From Ideonella paludis (lineage in GTDB: Bacteria > Pseudomonadota > Gammaproteobacteria > Burkholderiales > Burkholderiaceae_C), in NCBI RefSeq assembly GCF_018069865.1, contig NZ_JAGQDG010000002.1, forward strand, positions 1 through 64,000: a DNA stretch of 64,000 nt, in the 5' to 3' direction. The notes below the pieces were generated by a model. The model did no database searches. It was not told the DNA's origin and saw only the letters and a list, made by a program, of their open reading frames with translations. Numbering within the stretch: the stretch's first letter is position 1; every line of letters begins with the position of its first letter. This document shows, piece after piece, positions 48,367 to 56,555 of this stretch. Both the position numbers and the translations under genes were made by a program.

Positions 48367-50865
48367 GTGCAACTCCAACAAACCTCATCCACCCATTGGT
48401 GGTCGCGTTTTGCGGCACGCCATCTTCACGACTACAACGCGCCCGCCATCCGTCTTTGGCTGGGCATTGTGGGCTGTGGGGCTGCTGTCGGCCTGTGGAG
48501 CGTGCTGCATTTGGCTCAAAGTGCCACGCTGCCCTGGGCCGCCATTGCGCTGGCGACCGCGATGGCGGTGCTGGCCTCTTGGGTGCCAGTTCGCATTCCG
48601 CGTAGCAAGACCTCGTTCACCGTCTCTGACTTCTTCCTGTTTTACCTGCTGCTCAGTCATGGGCCCGCTGCCGCTGCGCTGGCCGCCGGCGTGGAAGGGG
48701 CCTTCGCCGCTGTCCGAACCTCCCAAAGACTCAGCAGCCGACTGAGCACACCGGCGGCCGCCTTGGTGGGCTTTGCGGCGGCGGGCTTGGTGCTGGAGCA
48801 CACCCGCCTGCTGCTGGCCCCTTGGCTGCGGCCCGAAGTGGCTGCCATGGTGGGCTTGTGCATCGCGGCTTTCTTGCCCTTTGTCTGCACCACCTTGCCT
48901 TTGACCTCCCTGTTGGCGCTCAAGCGAGGACGCTCTGTATCGCTGCGACAGTGGTGGCACCAGTGCAGTTGGTTCGGCGCGATCTATTTGGGCTCGGCCA
49001 TGGCAGCCGCCATTGCCCACATGAACACGCTGCAATTCGGGCCGACGGCGCTGGTCACGACGGTCTTGGTGGTGTTCGCCATCATCCTGCTGCTGCGGGT
49101 TTCGCTGGAGCGTCAAGAGGCCGAGCACCAGGCTCAGGAGGTGCGACTGCGGGACGCGCAGCGTGAAGCAGAACTCGGCCAGTTGCGCTTCACGGCTTCC
49201 TTCACGCATGCCGGCGTGGGCATGGCCATCGTGAACCCAGAAGGGCACGTGGTACAGGTCAACAAGGCGCTGTGTCGGCTGCTCAAGTCCACCGAGGCGA
49301 GCCTGCTGGGGCATCCCTTCAGTGCCTTTTTGCACGATGGGGATGTTGACCTTTTCAGCCGCACCTTACGCGATGCCACTCAGCGCGAAGAGCAAGCGTT
49401 CTCCATTGAGTTGCGCTGCATCACACCGACCGGTGATGAGCCTTGGGTGACGTTGCATTGCAGTCAGTTTGACGACCCTGGCCATCTGGGCACCTTCCGC
49501 ATTTATCAGCTGCATGACATCACCTCGCAGCGCGAAGCCGAAAGCCGCTTGCAGCACATTGCCTATCACGACAGCTTGACGGACCTCGCCAATCGCAATT
49601 GCTTTGGTGCGGCCCTGACCGTGGCGGTCGAACGCAGCCGCAGCGACGCAAACATCCGCTTTGCCGTGATGTTTCTCGATCTTGACCGTTTCAAGATCGT
49701 CAACGACAGCTTGGGGCATTTGGCGGGCAATGAGCTGCTGCGAGAGGTGGCGCATCGCCTGCGGCGCTGTGTGCGGCCTAGCGATTTGGTGGCTCGTCTG
49801 GGCGGCGATGAGTTCGCGATTTTGCTCAACGCGGTCAGCAGCATCGAGATGGGCACGCGATTGGCCGAGCGCGTGTTGGAGGCGCTCACCCGCCCCGTGT
49901 CCATCAATGGCACGGAATTGATTCCGGGCGCCAGCATCGGCATCACCTTCAGTGACCTGGGCTACCGCACGGTCGACGAAGTCTTGCGCGACGCAGACCT
50001 GGCCATGTATGAAGCCAAAGGCGCAGGGCGCGGACGGGTGGTGGTGTTTGACCAATCCATGCACGAGCGCATCGCGGACAAGCTGGCCCTTGAAGCCGAT
50101 CTGCGCAAAGCCATTGGGGCTGGGCAGTTGAGCGTGGTGTTCCAGCCTATTTTTGACCTGGACCCTTATCGCTTGAGCGGCTTTGAAGCCTTGGCGCGCT
50201 GGGAGCACCCCGAGCGCGGCCCCATCAGCCCCTCGGTGTTCATTGCCCTGGCTGAGGAGTCGGGGCGTATCGAGGCGCTGACGCGTTGGGTCATTGACCA
50301 CGCGGTGGCTCAGTTGGCCCAGTGGCTGCACGAGATGCCCAGCATGAGCCATTTGGACATGCATGTGAACATTTCCAGCCATGACTTGACGCGCCCTGGT
50401 CTGGTGGAACACGTGCAGCAGGTCCTGACCCGCCACGGATTGCCGGCACACCACCTGACCTTGGAGATCACCGAAACCATGCTGATGAATGACCTGGAGG
50501 TCTCGCTGGGATACCTGCAGGGCCTTCGAGACGCCGGGATTCGTTTCTCGATTGACGATTTCGGAACAGGCTATTCCTCACTGGCCTATCTCAGCACCTT
50601 GCCGCTGGACAGTCTGAAGATCGACCGCTCGTTTGTGATGGGTATGGAAGCCCTGCCGCAAAACGTCGAGATCGTGCGGGCGGTGATGAACTTAGGCAAG
50701 TCGCTGGGCAAGACCGTCATTGCCGAGGGCATTGAGCAGCCTCAGCAGTTGCAGATCTTGCGCAGCCTGGGGGTGCCGCGAGGGCAGGGTTACTTGCTGA
50801 GCAAGCCCCTGAAGGCGGAACAGGTTCCGGCGCTGTTGGCCGTCCCGGCCCGCTCAGCGGCCTGA
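48367..50865 (+). CDS. Membrane-bound PAS-GGDEF-EAL protein
   Basis: 832 aa from a GTG at 48367; the start lacks a clear ribosome site. About seven or eight N-terminal TM segments form a MASE-like sensor (to about 245), followed by a PAS domain (about 270-385) with TASFTHAGVGMAIVNPEG. GGDEF (RLGGDEFAILL intact; RPSD I-site) and EAL (GFEALARWEHP, DDFGTGYSSL, EGIE intact) follow. It may make or break c-di-GMP. It converges with the DUF3563 gene, overlapping by 12 bases. Confidence 0.9.
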   Translation: MQLQQTSSTHWWSRFAARHLHDYNAPAIRLWLGIVGCGAAVGLWSVLHLAQSATLPWAAIALATAMAVLASWVPVRIPRSKTSFTVSDFFLFYLLLSHGPAAAALAAGVEGAFAAVRTSQRLSSRLSTPAAALVGFAAAGLVLEHTRLLLAPWLRPEVAAMVGLCIAAFLPFVCTTLPLTSLLALKRGRSVSLRQWWHQCSWFGAIYLGSAMAAAIAHMNTLQFGPTALVTTVLVVFAIILLLRVSLERQEAEHQAQEVRLRDAQREAELGQLRFTASFTHAGVGMAIVNPEGHVVQVNKALCRLLKSTEASLLGHPFSAFLHDGDVDLFSRTLRDATQREEQAFSIELRCITPTGDEPWVTLHCSQFDDPGHLGTFRIYQLHDITSQREAESRLQHIAYHDSLTDLANRNCFGAALTVAVERSRSDANIRFAVMFLDLDRFKIVNDSLGHLAGNELLREVAHRLRRCVRPSDLVARLGGDEFAILLNAVSSIEMGTRLAERVLEALTRPVSINGTELIPGASIGITFSDLGYRTVDEVLRDADLAMYEAKGAGRGRVVVFDQSMHERIADKLALEADLRKAIGAGQLSVVFQPIFDLDPYRLSGFEALARWEHPERGPISPSVFIALAEESGRIEALTRWVIDHAVAQLAQWLHEMPSMSHLDMHVNISSHDLTRPGLVEHVQQVLTRHGLPAHHLTLEITETMLMNDLEVSLGYLQGLRDAGIRFSIDDFGTGYSSLAYLSTLPLDSLKIDRSFVMGMEALPQNVEIVRAVMNLGKSLGKTVIAEGIEQPQQLQILRSLGVPRGQGYLLSKPLKAEQVPALLAVPARSAA

Positions 50866-51060
50866 GCCGGCTGGGTAGATGGCCAAGTAGTGATTGGCGA
50901 CGACCGGCTGGCGGTGGCGATCGAGTTGACGCATGCGGCGTTCCAGATCGCTCATATCGGCCGATGCGGCCAAAAAGCGCTCGTCAGACGAGGTGGTGTG
51001 GTGGGCTTGGCGAGAAAAGGCGACACGCGTGGCGCCCATGAGTGCAGTGATGATGTTCAT
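50854..51060 (-). CDS. DUF3563 family protein
   Basis: 68 aa from the ATG at 51060. The RFLAASADMSDLERRMRQLD segment is the mark of the DUF3563 family, small proteins common in Burkholderiales, of unknown role. A longer frame to 51105 adds a basic stretch without support. Convergent overlap of 12 bases with the upstream GGDEF-EAL gene. The stretch from 51061 to 51235 holds no gene. Confidence 0.75.
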   Translation of the reverse strand: MNIITALMGATRVAFSRQAHHTTSSDERFLAASADMSDLERRMRQLDRHRQPVVANHYLAIYPAGSGR

Positions 51061-51235
51061 GATGTGTGATCCAGCAGGCAGCGGGTGACCCTGCGCTGCA
51101 AACAACAGCGACGAAACGGGTGGCTTCGCGCTGGTTTAGGTATAAACCCTGATCACCAGTGTAAACCCTAGTGCCCCCAGCGTGCCATGCTGAAAACGCA
51201 TGAACCCAGGCCAAATGTGGCTTTTGACCGGGCCG

Positions 51236-52783
51236 TTATGGGGTGGGCTGCAGCCGTTCAGGCGCCAAGTAGTGCTGGCGGAAGGCCTCAAACGGCCACT
51301 GCTCGGTGCTCTCGATGCGGGCCTGTTCGGCCAAGGAGTCGGCGGCAAGGCTTGCCCAATGCTGGGCTGCATCGACAGGCCAAGCCAGCGACTCCAAACG
51401 TGTTTGAACCTGGGCAGAGCGCTCGGCCACAAAGGGCATGAACTCGCCGCCATGCTGCGCGGTGATGGCTTCCAGCACCCGGGCCGAGGGCAGGGTGTGG
51501 GGAGCGCTCAAAGACGCTTGTGCCGCAGCCACCGCTGCTTGATGGGGCGCATCGGCCAGCCCTTGCGCATCATCCAGCGCTCGTGCGATGGGCATGCAGG
51601 CCTCGAGCAGCTCAGCCGCCCAGGCCGTCAGCACAACCGGCTGGCCCTCACGTTCCAGCATCAGGCCGGGCTCGCGGCCGCGTGCGGCGGTCAGGTGCTG
51701 GTTGCGGCCCAAGGCGGCGATCTCGGCCGGATGGTCAGGGGGGCTGTCAGCCAACAGGCAGTGCATCAAGAACACATCCAGAAAGCGCATGGTCGAGGTG
51801 GCGATGCCGACATCCTCAAAGGGGTCCAAGTCCATGCAACGCACTTCCACATACTCCACGCCCCGCTCACGCAGCGCGTGCAAGGGGCGCTCCCCCGAGC
51901 GGATGGGGCGCTTGGGACGGATGGTGCCGTAGAACTCGTTTTCGATCTGCAGCAAGGTGGTCGAGAGCTGCCGGTACACGCCTTGCGGCCCCTGCAGCCC
52001 AATGGCCTCGTAGGCTGGGTAGGGCTGGGTCATGGCCGCTTGCAGCGATGCGCCATAGCCTTCCAGGCCGTTGTAGCTCACGGCCAGCGTCGACTGCGCA
52101 TCACTCTGGTAGCCCAAGCGCCCCATGCGCAAGGACGTGCCATAAGGCATGTGCAGGGTGTTGGCGCCTAAGGCTTGCAGCTCATGGGCTTGGCCCTTGA
52201 CGAAGCAGCTACAGACGGCCGGTGAGGCACCAAACAGCCACAACAGCAAAAATGAGTGACGCCGGAAGTTACGGATCAGCGCAAAGTACTCGTCGCTGCT
52301 GGTGCCCGGCAGGGACCAGTTGTAATGGATGCCCGAGATGGTCTGCATGCGGCGGCCATAGCGATAGCCCAAGCCGCGCCGATACACGGTCTTGGCCATC
52401 CCAATATTGGAGCGGCCGTACTGCCCCAGCGGAATGTCAGTGTCCAGCTCAGGCAGGCGACAGGGCATGCTCGACACCCACAGGCGTTCCTCACCCTCGC
52501 CCGCCAAAGCCCGGGCGACGACCTGGTGCAGCGCCGTCAGCTCAGCGCTGCAGGCCTCGGCGCTGGGGTGAACACCGGTGACCATCTCGATCTGCGACTC
52601 GCAGAAATCAGTGGTGATGTGCGGGTGTGTCAGCGCCGAGCCTAGCGCCAAAGGGTGGGGCGTCATCGCCAACTGGCCGTCCGGCAGGCTGCGCAGACTC
52701 TCCTTCTCGACGCCGCGCTGCAGGCTTTGCAAACGGTGGGCGGGCAGGGCGTTCAAGCGCTTGAGCAAGTCAGTCAACGGCAC
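51236..52783 (-). CDS. gshA: Glutamate-cysteine ligase
   Basis: 515 aa, the length of E. coli-type class I GshA. Motifs: GVEKESLR, TTDFCESQIEMVTG, ISGIHYNWSLP, IENEFYGTIRPKRP and EVRCMDLDPFE. It makes gamma-glutamylcysteine, the first step of glutathione synthesis. The GTG at 52783 has AAGGAGAT before it; the longer frame to 52900 was rejected. Divergent from ylqF. Confidence 0.94.
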   Translation of the reverse strand: MPLTDLLKRLNALPAHRLQSLQRGVEKESLRSLPDGQLAMTPHPLALGSALTHPHITTDFCESQIEMVTGVHPSAEACSAELTALHQVVARALAGEGEERLWVSSMPCRLPELDTDIPLGQYGRSNIGMAKTVYRRGLGYRYGRRMQTISGIHYNWSLPGTSSDEYFALIRNFRRHSFLLLWLFGASPAVCSCFVKGQAHELQALGANTLHMPYGTSLRMGRLGYQSDAQSTLAVSYNGLEGYGASLQAAMTQPYPAYEAIGLQGPQGVYRQLSTTLLQIENEFYGTIRPKRPIRSGERPLHALRERGVEYVEVRCMDLDPFEDVGIATSTMRFLDVFLMHCLLADSPPDHPAEIAALGRNQHLTAARGREPGLMLEREGQPVVLTAWAAELLEACMPIARALDDAQGLADAPHQAAVAAAQASLSAPHTLPSARVLEAITAQHGGEFMPFVAERSAQVQTRLESLAWPVDAAQHWASLAADSLAEQARIESTEQWPFEAFRQHYLAPERLQPTP

Positions 52784-52892
52784 ATCTCCTTGGTGAAGCC
52801 TGCATTGGACGCGATTTCCGTGACATTTGCAGGGCGCGGGTCTTGGGCGGCGACAATCGGCACCTTTGTGCCTCCACCTGACTGACACGCTC

Positions 52893-53852
52893 ATGGCCAT
52901 TCAATGGTTTCCCGGCCACATGCACGCCACGCGCAAAGCGCTGGAAGAACGCATCAAGACCATCCACGTGGTCATCGAGATGCTGGACGCCCGCTTGCCC
53001 GGCTCCAGCAGCAACCCCTTGTTGGCGCAGTTGGCCCAAGGCAAGCCTGCGCTAAAGATTTTGAACAAGCAAGACCTGGCGGACCCCGCCATGACGGAGG
53101 TGTGGCTGGCGCACTTCAACGCCCAGTCGGGGACACGCGCTATCGGCCTGGACGCCAGCATGAAAGCGCCAGCCCGTCGCCTGGTGGATGAGTGCCGCTT
53201 GCTCGCGCCCAACCGGGGTGGCATGGCCAAGCCCTTGCGGGTGCTGATCTGCGGCATCCCCAATGTGGGCAAGTCCACCTTGATCAATACCTTGATGGGC
53301 AAGAAGGCTGCCAAGACCGGGGACGAGCCCGGTATCACCAAGAATGAACAGCCGCTGCAGTTGGCGTCGGATGTGATCCTCTACGACACACCGGGCATGC
53401 TCTGGCCGCGCATCAATGTCGAAGAAAGCGGCCTGCATCTGGCCGCCAGTGGCGCTGTGGGGCGCAATGCCTTTGATGAAGAAGAGGTGGCCTTGGGGCT
53501 GTTGGCCACCCTGCGGCGGCATTACCCCCAGGCCGTGGCGCAACGCTACGGCCTGAGTGGTCTGGAGGCCTTGCCAGACGATGAGGTGCTGTCAGCGGTC
53601 GGCCGCAAACGGGGCGCCGTGATGGCGGGCGGGCGCATCAACCTGCAAAAAGCAGCGGAGATTGTGCTCAACGACTTCAGAGCCACAGAATTGGGACGAA
53701 TCACACTGGAGACACCCGAGGAGTTAGCGGCGTGGGCGGCTCGAGCCACCGTGGCGGACGCCAAGCGCGAAGCCCGCAAAGCGGCCATCAAAGCCGGCAA
53801 AGCGGGCCGTGCACCCGTGATCTTGCCGCCCGACGGTGACGATGCACCCTGA
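52893..53852 (+). CDS. ylqF: Ribosome biogenesis GTPase YlqF/RbgA
   Basis: 319 aa. It is circularly permuted: G4 (NKQD, near residue 62) precedes G1 (GIPNVGKST) and G3 (DTPG). The start IQWFPGHMHATRKALEE is typical. It helps late assembly of the 50S subunit in relatives. ATG 52893 is used; a longer frame from 52827 overlaps the gshA promoter area. Confidence 0.94.
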   Translation: MAIQWFPGHMHATRKALEERIKTIHVVIEMLDARLPGSSSNPLLAQLAQGKPALKILNKQDLADPAMTEVWLAHFNAQSGTRAIGLDASMKAPARRLVDECRLLAPNRGGMAKPLRVLICGIPNVGKSTLINTLMGKKAAKTGDEPGITKNEQPLQLASDVILYDTPGMLWPRINVEESGLHLAASGAVGRNAFDEEEVALGLLATLRRHYPQAVAQRYGLSGLEALPDDEVLSAVGRKRGAVMAGGRINLQKAAEIVLNDFRATELGRITLETPEELAAWAARATVADAKREARKAAIKAGKAGRAPVILPPDGDDAP

Positions 53853-53961
53853 CAGTGCAAATCCGGGTCTGCCCGGGGTTTGTTGTTCCGTAGAATCGAC
53901 TCGCGAGCGCATCCCGCTCGTGTGTTGTTATCTCAGCTTTTCCCATCAGGAGTCCTGCTGC

Positions 53962-54549
53962 ATGCCTTCTACCCGCCGGGCACCTGCCGAAGCCGCCACC
54001 CCCACGCCAGAGGGCGTGCGTGTCCTCAAAAAGTACCCCAACCGGAGGCTTTACGACACGGCGGCCAGCAGCTACATCACCCTGGCGGACGTCAAGCAGA
54101 TGGTGCTTGAAGGCTTGGCCTTTGAGGTGCGTGATGCCAAGACCGGCGAAGACCTGACGCGCAGCATCTTGCTGCAAATCATCTTGGAAGAGGAGACCGG
54201 CGGCATGCCCATGTTCTCCTCGCAGATGCTGGCTCAGATCATTCGTTACTACGGTCATGCCATGCAGGGCATGATGGGCTCCTACCTGGAGAAGAACCTG
54301 CAGACCTTTGTGGACATGCAGGCCCGCCTGGCCGAGCAGACGCGCGGCATGGTGGATCCCAAGGCCTTCACGCCTGAAATGTGGACTCAGTTCATGAGCG
54401 GCCAAGCCCCCGTGATGCAGGCCTTGATGGGCAATTACTTGGAGCAATCCAAGAATTTGTTCGTGCAGATGCAAGACCAGGTGCAAAAGCAAGCCGGTGG
54501 CGTGTTCCCGGGCTTTCCGGGCTTTCCAGGCGTGCCGCCCAAGAGCTGA
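53962..54549 (+). CDS. phaR: Polyhydroxyalkanoate synthesis regulator
   Basis: 195 aa. The N-terminal PHB accumulation domain has KKYPNRRLYDT (DNA/PHB binding) and then LTLADVKQM-like segments, with the second phaR repeat (FSSQMLAQIIRYYG) after. It represses phasin genes and binds to polyhydroxybutyrate granules in relatives. AGGAGTCC precedes the ATG. It lies before rimO, a common Burkholderiales order. Confidence 0.93.
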   Translation: MPSTRRAPAEAATPTPEGVRVLKKYPNRRLYDTAASSYITLADVKQMVLEGLAFEVRDAKTGEDLTRSILLQIILEEETGGMPMFSSQMLAQIIRYYGHAMQGMMGSYLEKNLQTFVDMQARLAEQTRGMVDPKAFTPEMWTQFMSGQAPVMQALMGNYLEQSKNLFVQMQDQVQKQAGGVFPGFPGFPGVPPKS

Positions 54550-54619
54550 GTCTGGGCGGGCTGCCCTTGGGCGCCCTTAGGCGCGCGTTGTCGGGCGAGG
54601 TTTGCGACAATCGCGCCCC

Positions 54620-54712
54620 ATGACCACATCTCACACGACGGCCAGCGCTGACGCTAGCCGCACACCGACCATCGGTTTTGTCTCATTGGGCTGCGCGAAG
54701 GATAGCCGATAG
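54620..54712 (+). pseudogene. rimO: 5' fragment of rimO cut by prophage
   Basis: Thirty codons. TPTIGFVSLGCAKDSR then stop. RimO (S12 methylthiotransferase) starts with this segment, but after GC(P/A)K a conserved ALVDSE stretch and 430 more residues should follow. Here the frame reaches TAG at 54710-54712. The chromosomal match ends at about 54700, where the prophage begins. The rest of rimO may lie beyond the prophage. Confidence 0.75.
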
Positions 54713-54731
54713 AAACCGTCCGAGAGGGCGC

Positions 54732-54755
54732 AAAAAAGCCCGCCGAGGCGGGCTT
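54732..54755 (-). terminator. Intrinsic terminator of the leftward phage operon
   Basis: On the minus strand: AAGCCCGCC, two bases, GGCGGGCTT followed by a T-run (seen as A's at 54732-54737). It lies 20 bases after the last gene of the operon and 20 bases before the rimO fragment stop, so leftward phage transcription does not run antisense into rimO. Confidence 0.85.
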
Positions 54756-54775
54756 CGCAGGGTCGGATTGGGAGG

Positions 54776-55003
54776 TCAGAAGGTGGTCGGCTGAGCAACG
54801 CCGCGCGTCAGGGCCATCAGGCCAGTCTGCAGGTCAGTCGCGCCGATGCTCACCCAGCGTTGGTCCAGGCCATCTGTCGCTCGCAGTCTAGCCACCAGCT
54901 CGCCGAGCTTCACGCCCTCGGCTTTGATTTCGTTCATCAGCGCGGCTTCGGTTTCGTTGAGCTGGCGATAGCCCGTGATTTTGGGTTGGACGAAGGTTTC
55001 CAT
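54776..55003 (-). CDS. acb2: Acb2-like anti-CBASS protein
   Basis: 75 aa. The whole protein fits the Acb2/Tad1 helical-hairpin family: ITGYRQLNETEAALMNEIKA, then DQRWVSIGATDLQTGLMALT and the end RGVAQPT.F. Acb2 of Pseudomonas phage PaMx33 binds cyclic di- and trinucleotides and so blocks CBASS immunity. From memory, the ligand-binding Tyr and Lys are 15 residues apart; here Y12 and K27 have this spacing. It is the last gene of the leftward operon. Function by family, not shown. Confidence 0.72.
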   Translation of the reverse strand: METFVQPKITGYRQLNETEAALMNEIKAEGVKLGELVARLRATDGLDQRWVSIGATDLQTGLMALTRGVAQPTTF

Positions 55004-55043
55004 AGCTTTCTCTTGGTTATGGGCTGGTTGCCCGGTTAAGCGG

Positions 55044-55271
55044 CTATATGCCGCGAAGGTTTTGCAGGCGCCTGGACAGCTCTTGCATGTTGCGCTCGGT
55101 GGGTGCCTTGCTCAGCGTGACCACCACTTCGCTGGGGTTGGTGGTGGACCTGGCGAGGCTGACGAACTCAGTGCCCTGCAGGCGCTTCTTTCGGTGTTCG
55201 CACGGCGTGACGCCGCCACCTTGCAGCAGCGGGTCATCTCCGCAGTCGTTCAGGCAGTCGCATCGGGTCAC
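55044..55271 (-). CDS. Hypothetical phage protein with Cys-rich start
   Basis: 75 aa. I do not recognise it. The start has MTRCDCLNDCGDDP with three Cys, then CEHRKK, and a helix ending SRRLQNLRGI. The Cys may bind a metal. It overlaps the next upstream gene stop by ATGA and lies 40 bases before the Acb2-like gene. Confidence 0.55.
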   Translation of the reverse strand: MTRCDCLNDCGDDPLLQGGGVTPCEHRKKRLQGTEFVSLARSTTNPSEVVVTLSKAPTERNMQELSRRLQNLRGI

Positions 55272-55519
55272 CGGCCCACCTCGATGGGGTTGCTCACCAC
55301 GCGCAGGAATCCCTTGCCCTGCAAGAGGCTGCGGTAGCTGTTGACAGCGACGGCCTCGGCCTCGCGTGCGACCTGGTCACCGGCCGCAATGAGCTGGCCA
55401 TCCTCGGCCACGATGGCGAGCCGGGCAGGGCGGCCGTCCACAGTGACGACAAGCCCCTCGTGCGCGACCGCGCTGATGACGACACCGTCGATGCCGCCAA
55501 TGGGTTGTGTGCCGATCAT
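55268..55519 (-). CDS. Hypothetical phage protein
   Basis: 83 aa, no family recognised. Small, beta-rich and hydrophobic in the first half (DGVVISAVAHEGLVVTVDG). It overlaps both neighbours by ATGA, which supports it being a real translated gene of the operon. Confidence 0.55.
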   Translation of the reverse strand: MIGTQPIGGIDGVVISAVAHEGLVVTVDGRPARLAIVAEDGQLIAAGDQVAREAEAVAVNSYRSLLQGKGFLRVVSNPIEVGR

Positions 55520-56022
55520 GCTGGCTCCTTGGTTTGATTTGTGGTGACGACACGGATCTTGATCCGCCTAGCGTCTTTGCCCGTTGGCCGAGGCTGGTCT
55601 CTAATGGCCAGCCAAGCGCCATACGCTGAAGCTGGTGAGAGGCCGTAGCCTGCATGGCCATCAACGGTGGCGCACACCCAAGACCGGTGACGGCCGACAG
55701 ACCTGCGTGGCCTGATGTGTGGCTTGCGCGCCTTCACCATGTTTTCCGCCACGCGCTTACTCAAGTACACGCTCTCGCACACCGAGCACACAGCCATGTC
55801 TTGCCCATCCGCCACGGCCTGCTGTGGCTCGGCGCACCCGACGCAAGCCACCGCGCTCGGTGCCAAGAGATCTTTGCCTGCGGGGGTCGCCAGTAGGCGC
55901 ACTGTCGCAACGCACTGCAGCCACAGCCAATGCAGCCGGGCCGTCATCTTGCTGCTGTGGGTGGTGCGGCAGGTGCTGCAGCATGTCCAGCCAAGGCGCA
56001 GTCTGTGCTTGCGGCCGATCAT
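55516..56022 (-). CDS. Phage protein with three Cys pairs
   Basis: 168 aa. CCSTC, CVGC and CSVC suggest zinc ribbons. A C-terminal GYGLSPASAYGAWLA segment is often found in small phage proteins of unknown function. The start at 56022 overlaps the upstream stop by ATGA. It could bind nucleic acid, but that is not shown. Confidence 0.6.
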   Translation of the reverse strand: MIGRKHRLRLGWTCCSTCRTTHSSKMTARLHWLWLQCVATVRLLATPAGKDLLAPSAVACVGCAEPQQAVADGQDMAVCSVCESVYLSKRVAENMVKARKPHIRPRRSVGRHRSWVCATVDGHAGYGLSPASAYGAWLAIRDQPRPTGKDARRIKIRVVTTNQTKEPA

Positions 56023-56552
56023 GCTGATTCCTCGCAGTACGGCCTAATCGCATCGCGGCTAAAGTCGGGCTGAACCCCCAGACTGGCCCTCGCCCAGATT
56101 CCTTGAATCTGAGTCTCTGCCCAGAGCGCCGCGTCCTCGGCCAGAGCCAGCGATGTCTCGTCCACTAGTGCATCGCACACTTGAACGCCGAGCTTGGCCA
56201 GACTCAGTTCCTCCTTCGTCAATGAGACGTGGCCCGTGACCCCGAAGCGCTGCAGGATTGCTGTAGCCAGCGTGAGCTGCTCTTCCATCTCGACCTCGCC
56301 GCATCCCAGCCGGATCGATACGTAATGCCACAGCAGCAGACCTTCAGCCCACTGCATCATTACGCCTGGGTCACTTCCACCCTGGGCTAGTAGCTCGATG
56401 TTGGCGGTGTTTACCAAGCCCAGTCGCGTGCGCTGATCGCGCGCCAACCGTGGTCCCGTGTGCCGTGGGACCTCGGTTTTGGCCCGCGCCACCAGCCCCC
56501 TCAGCAGCCGAGGCACGGCGACGGTTCCTGTGCTGCTACGTGCGCGGGCCAT
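56019..56552 (-). CDS. Hypothetical phage protein
   Basis: 177 aa. I recognise no family. The N-terminal 30 residues are basic; the rest is mostly helical (GLLLWHYVSIRLG, EEQLTLATAILQRFG). It begins three bases after the ParB-like stop and ends in an ATGA overlap. Confidence 0.6.
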   Translation of the reverse strand: MARARSSTGTVAVPRLLRGLVARAKTEVPRHTGPRLARDQRTRLGLVNTANIELLAQGGSDPGVMMQWAEGLLLWHYVSIRLGCGEVEMEEQLTLATAILQRFGVTGHVSLTKEELSLAKLGVQVCDALVDETSLALAEDAALWAETQIQGIWARASLGVQPDFSRDAIRPYCEESA

Positions 56553-56555
56553 CTC

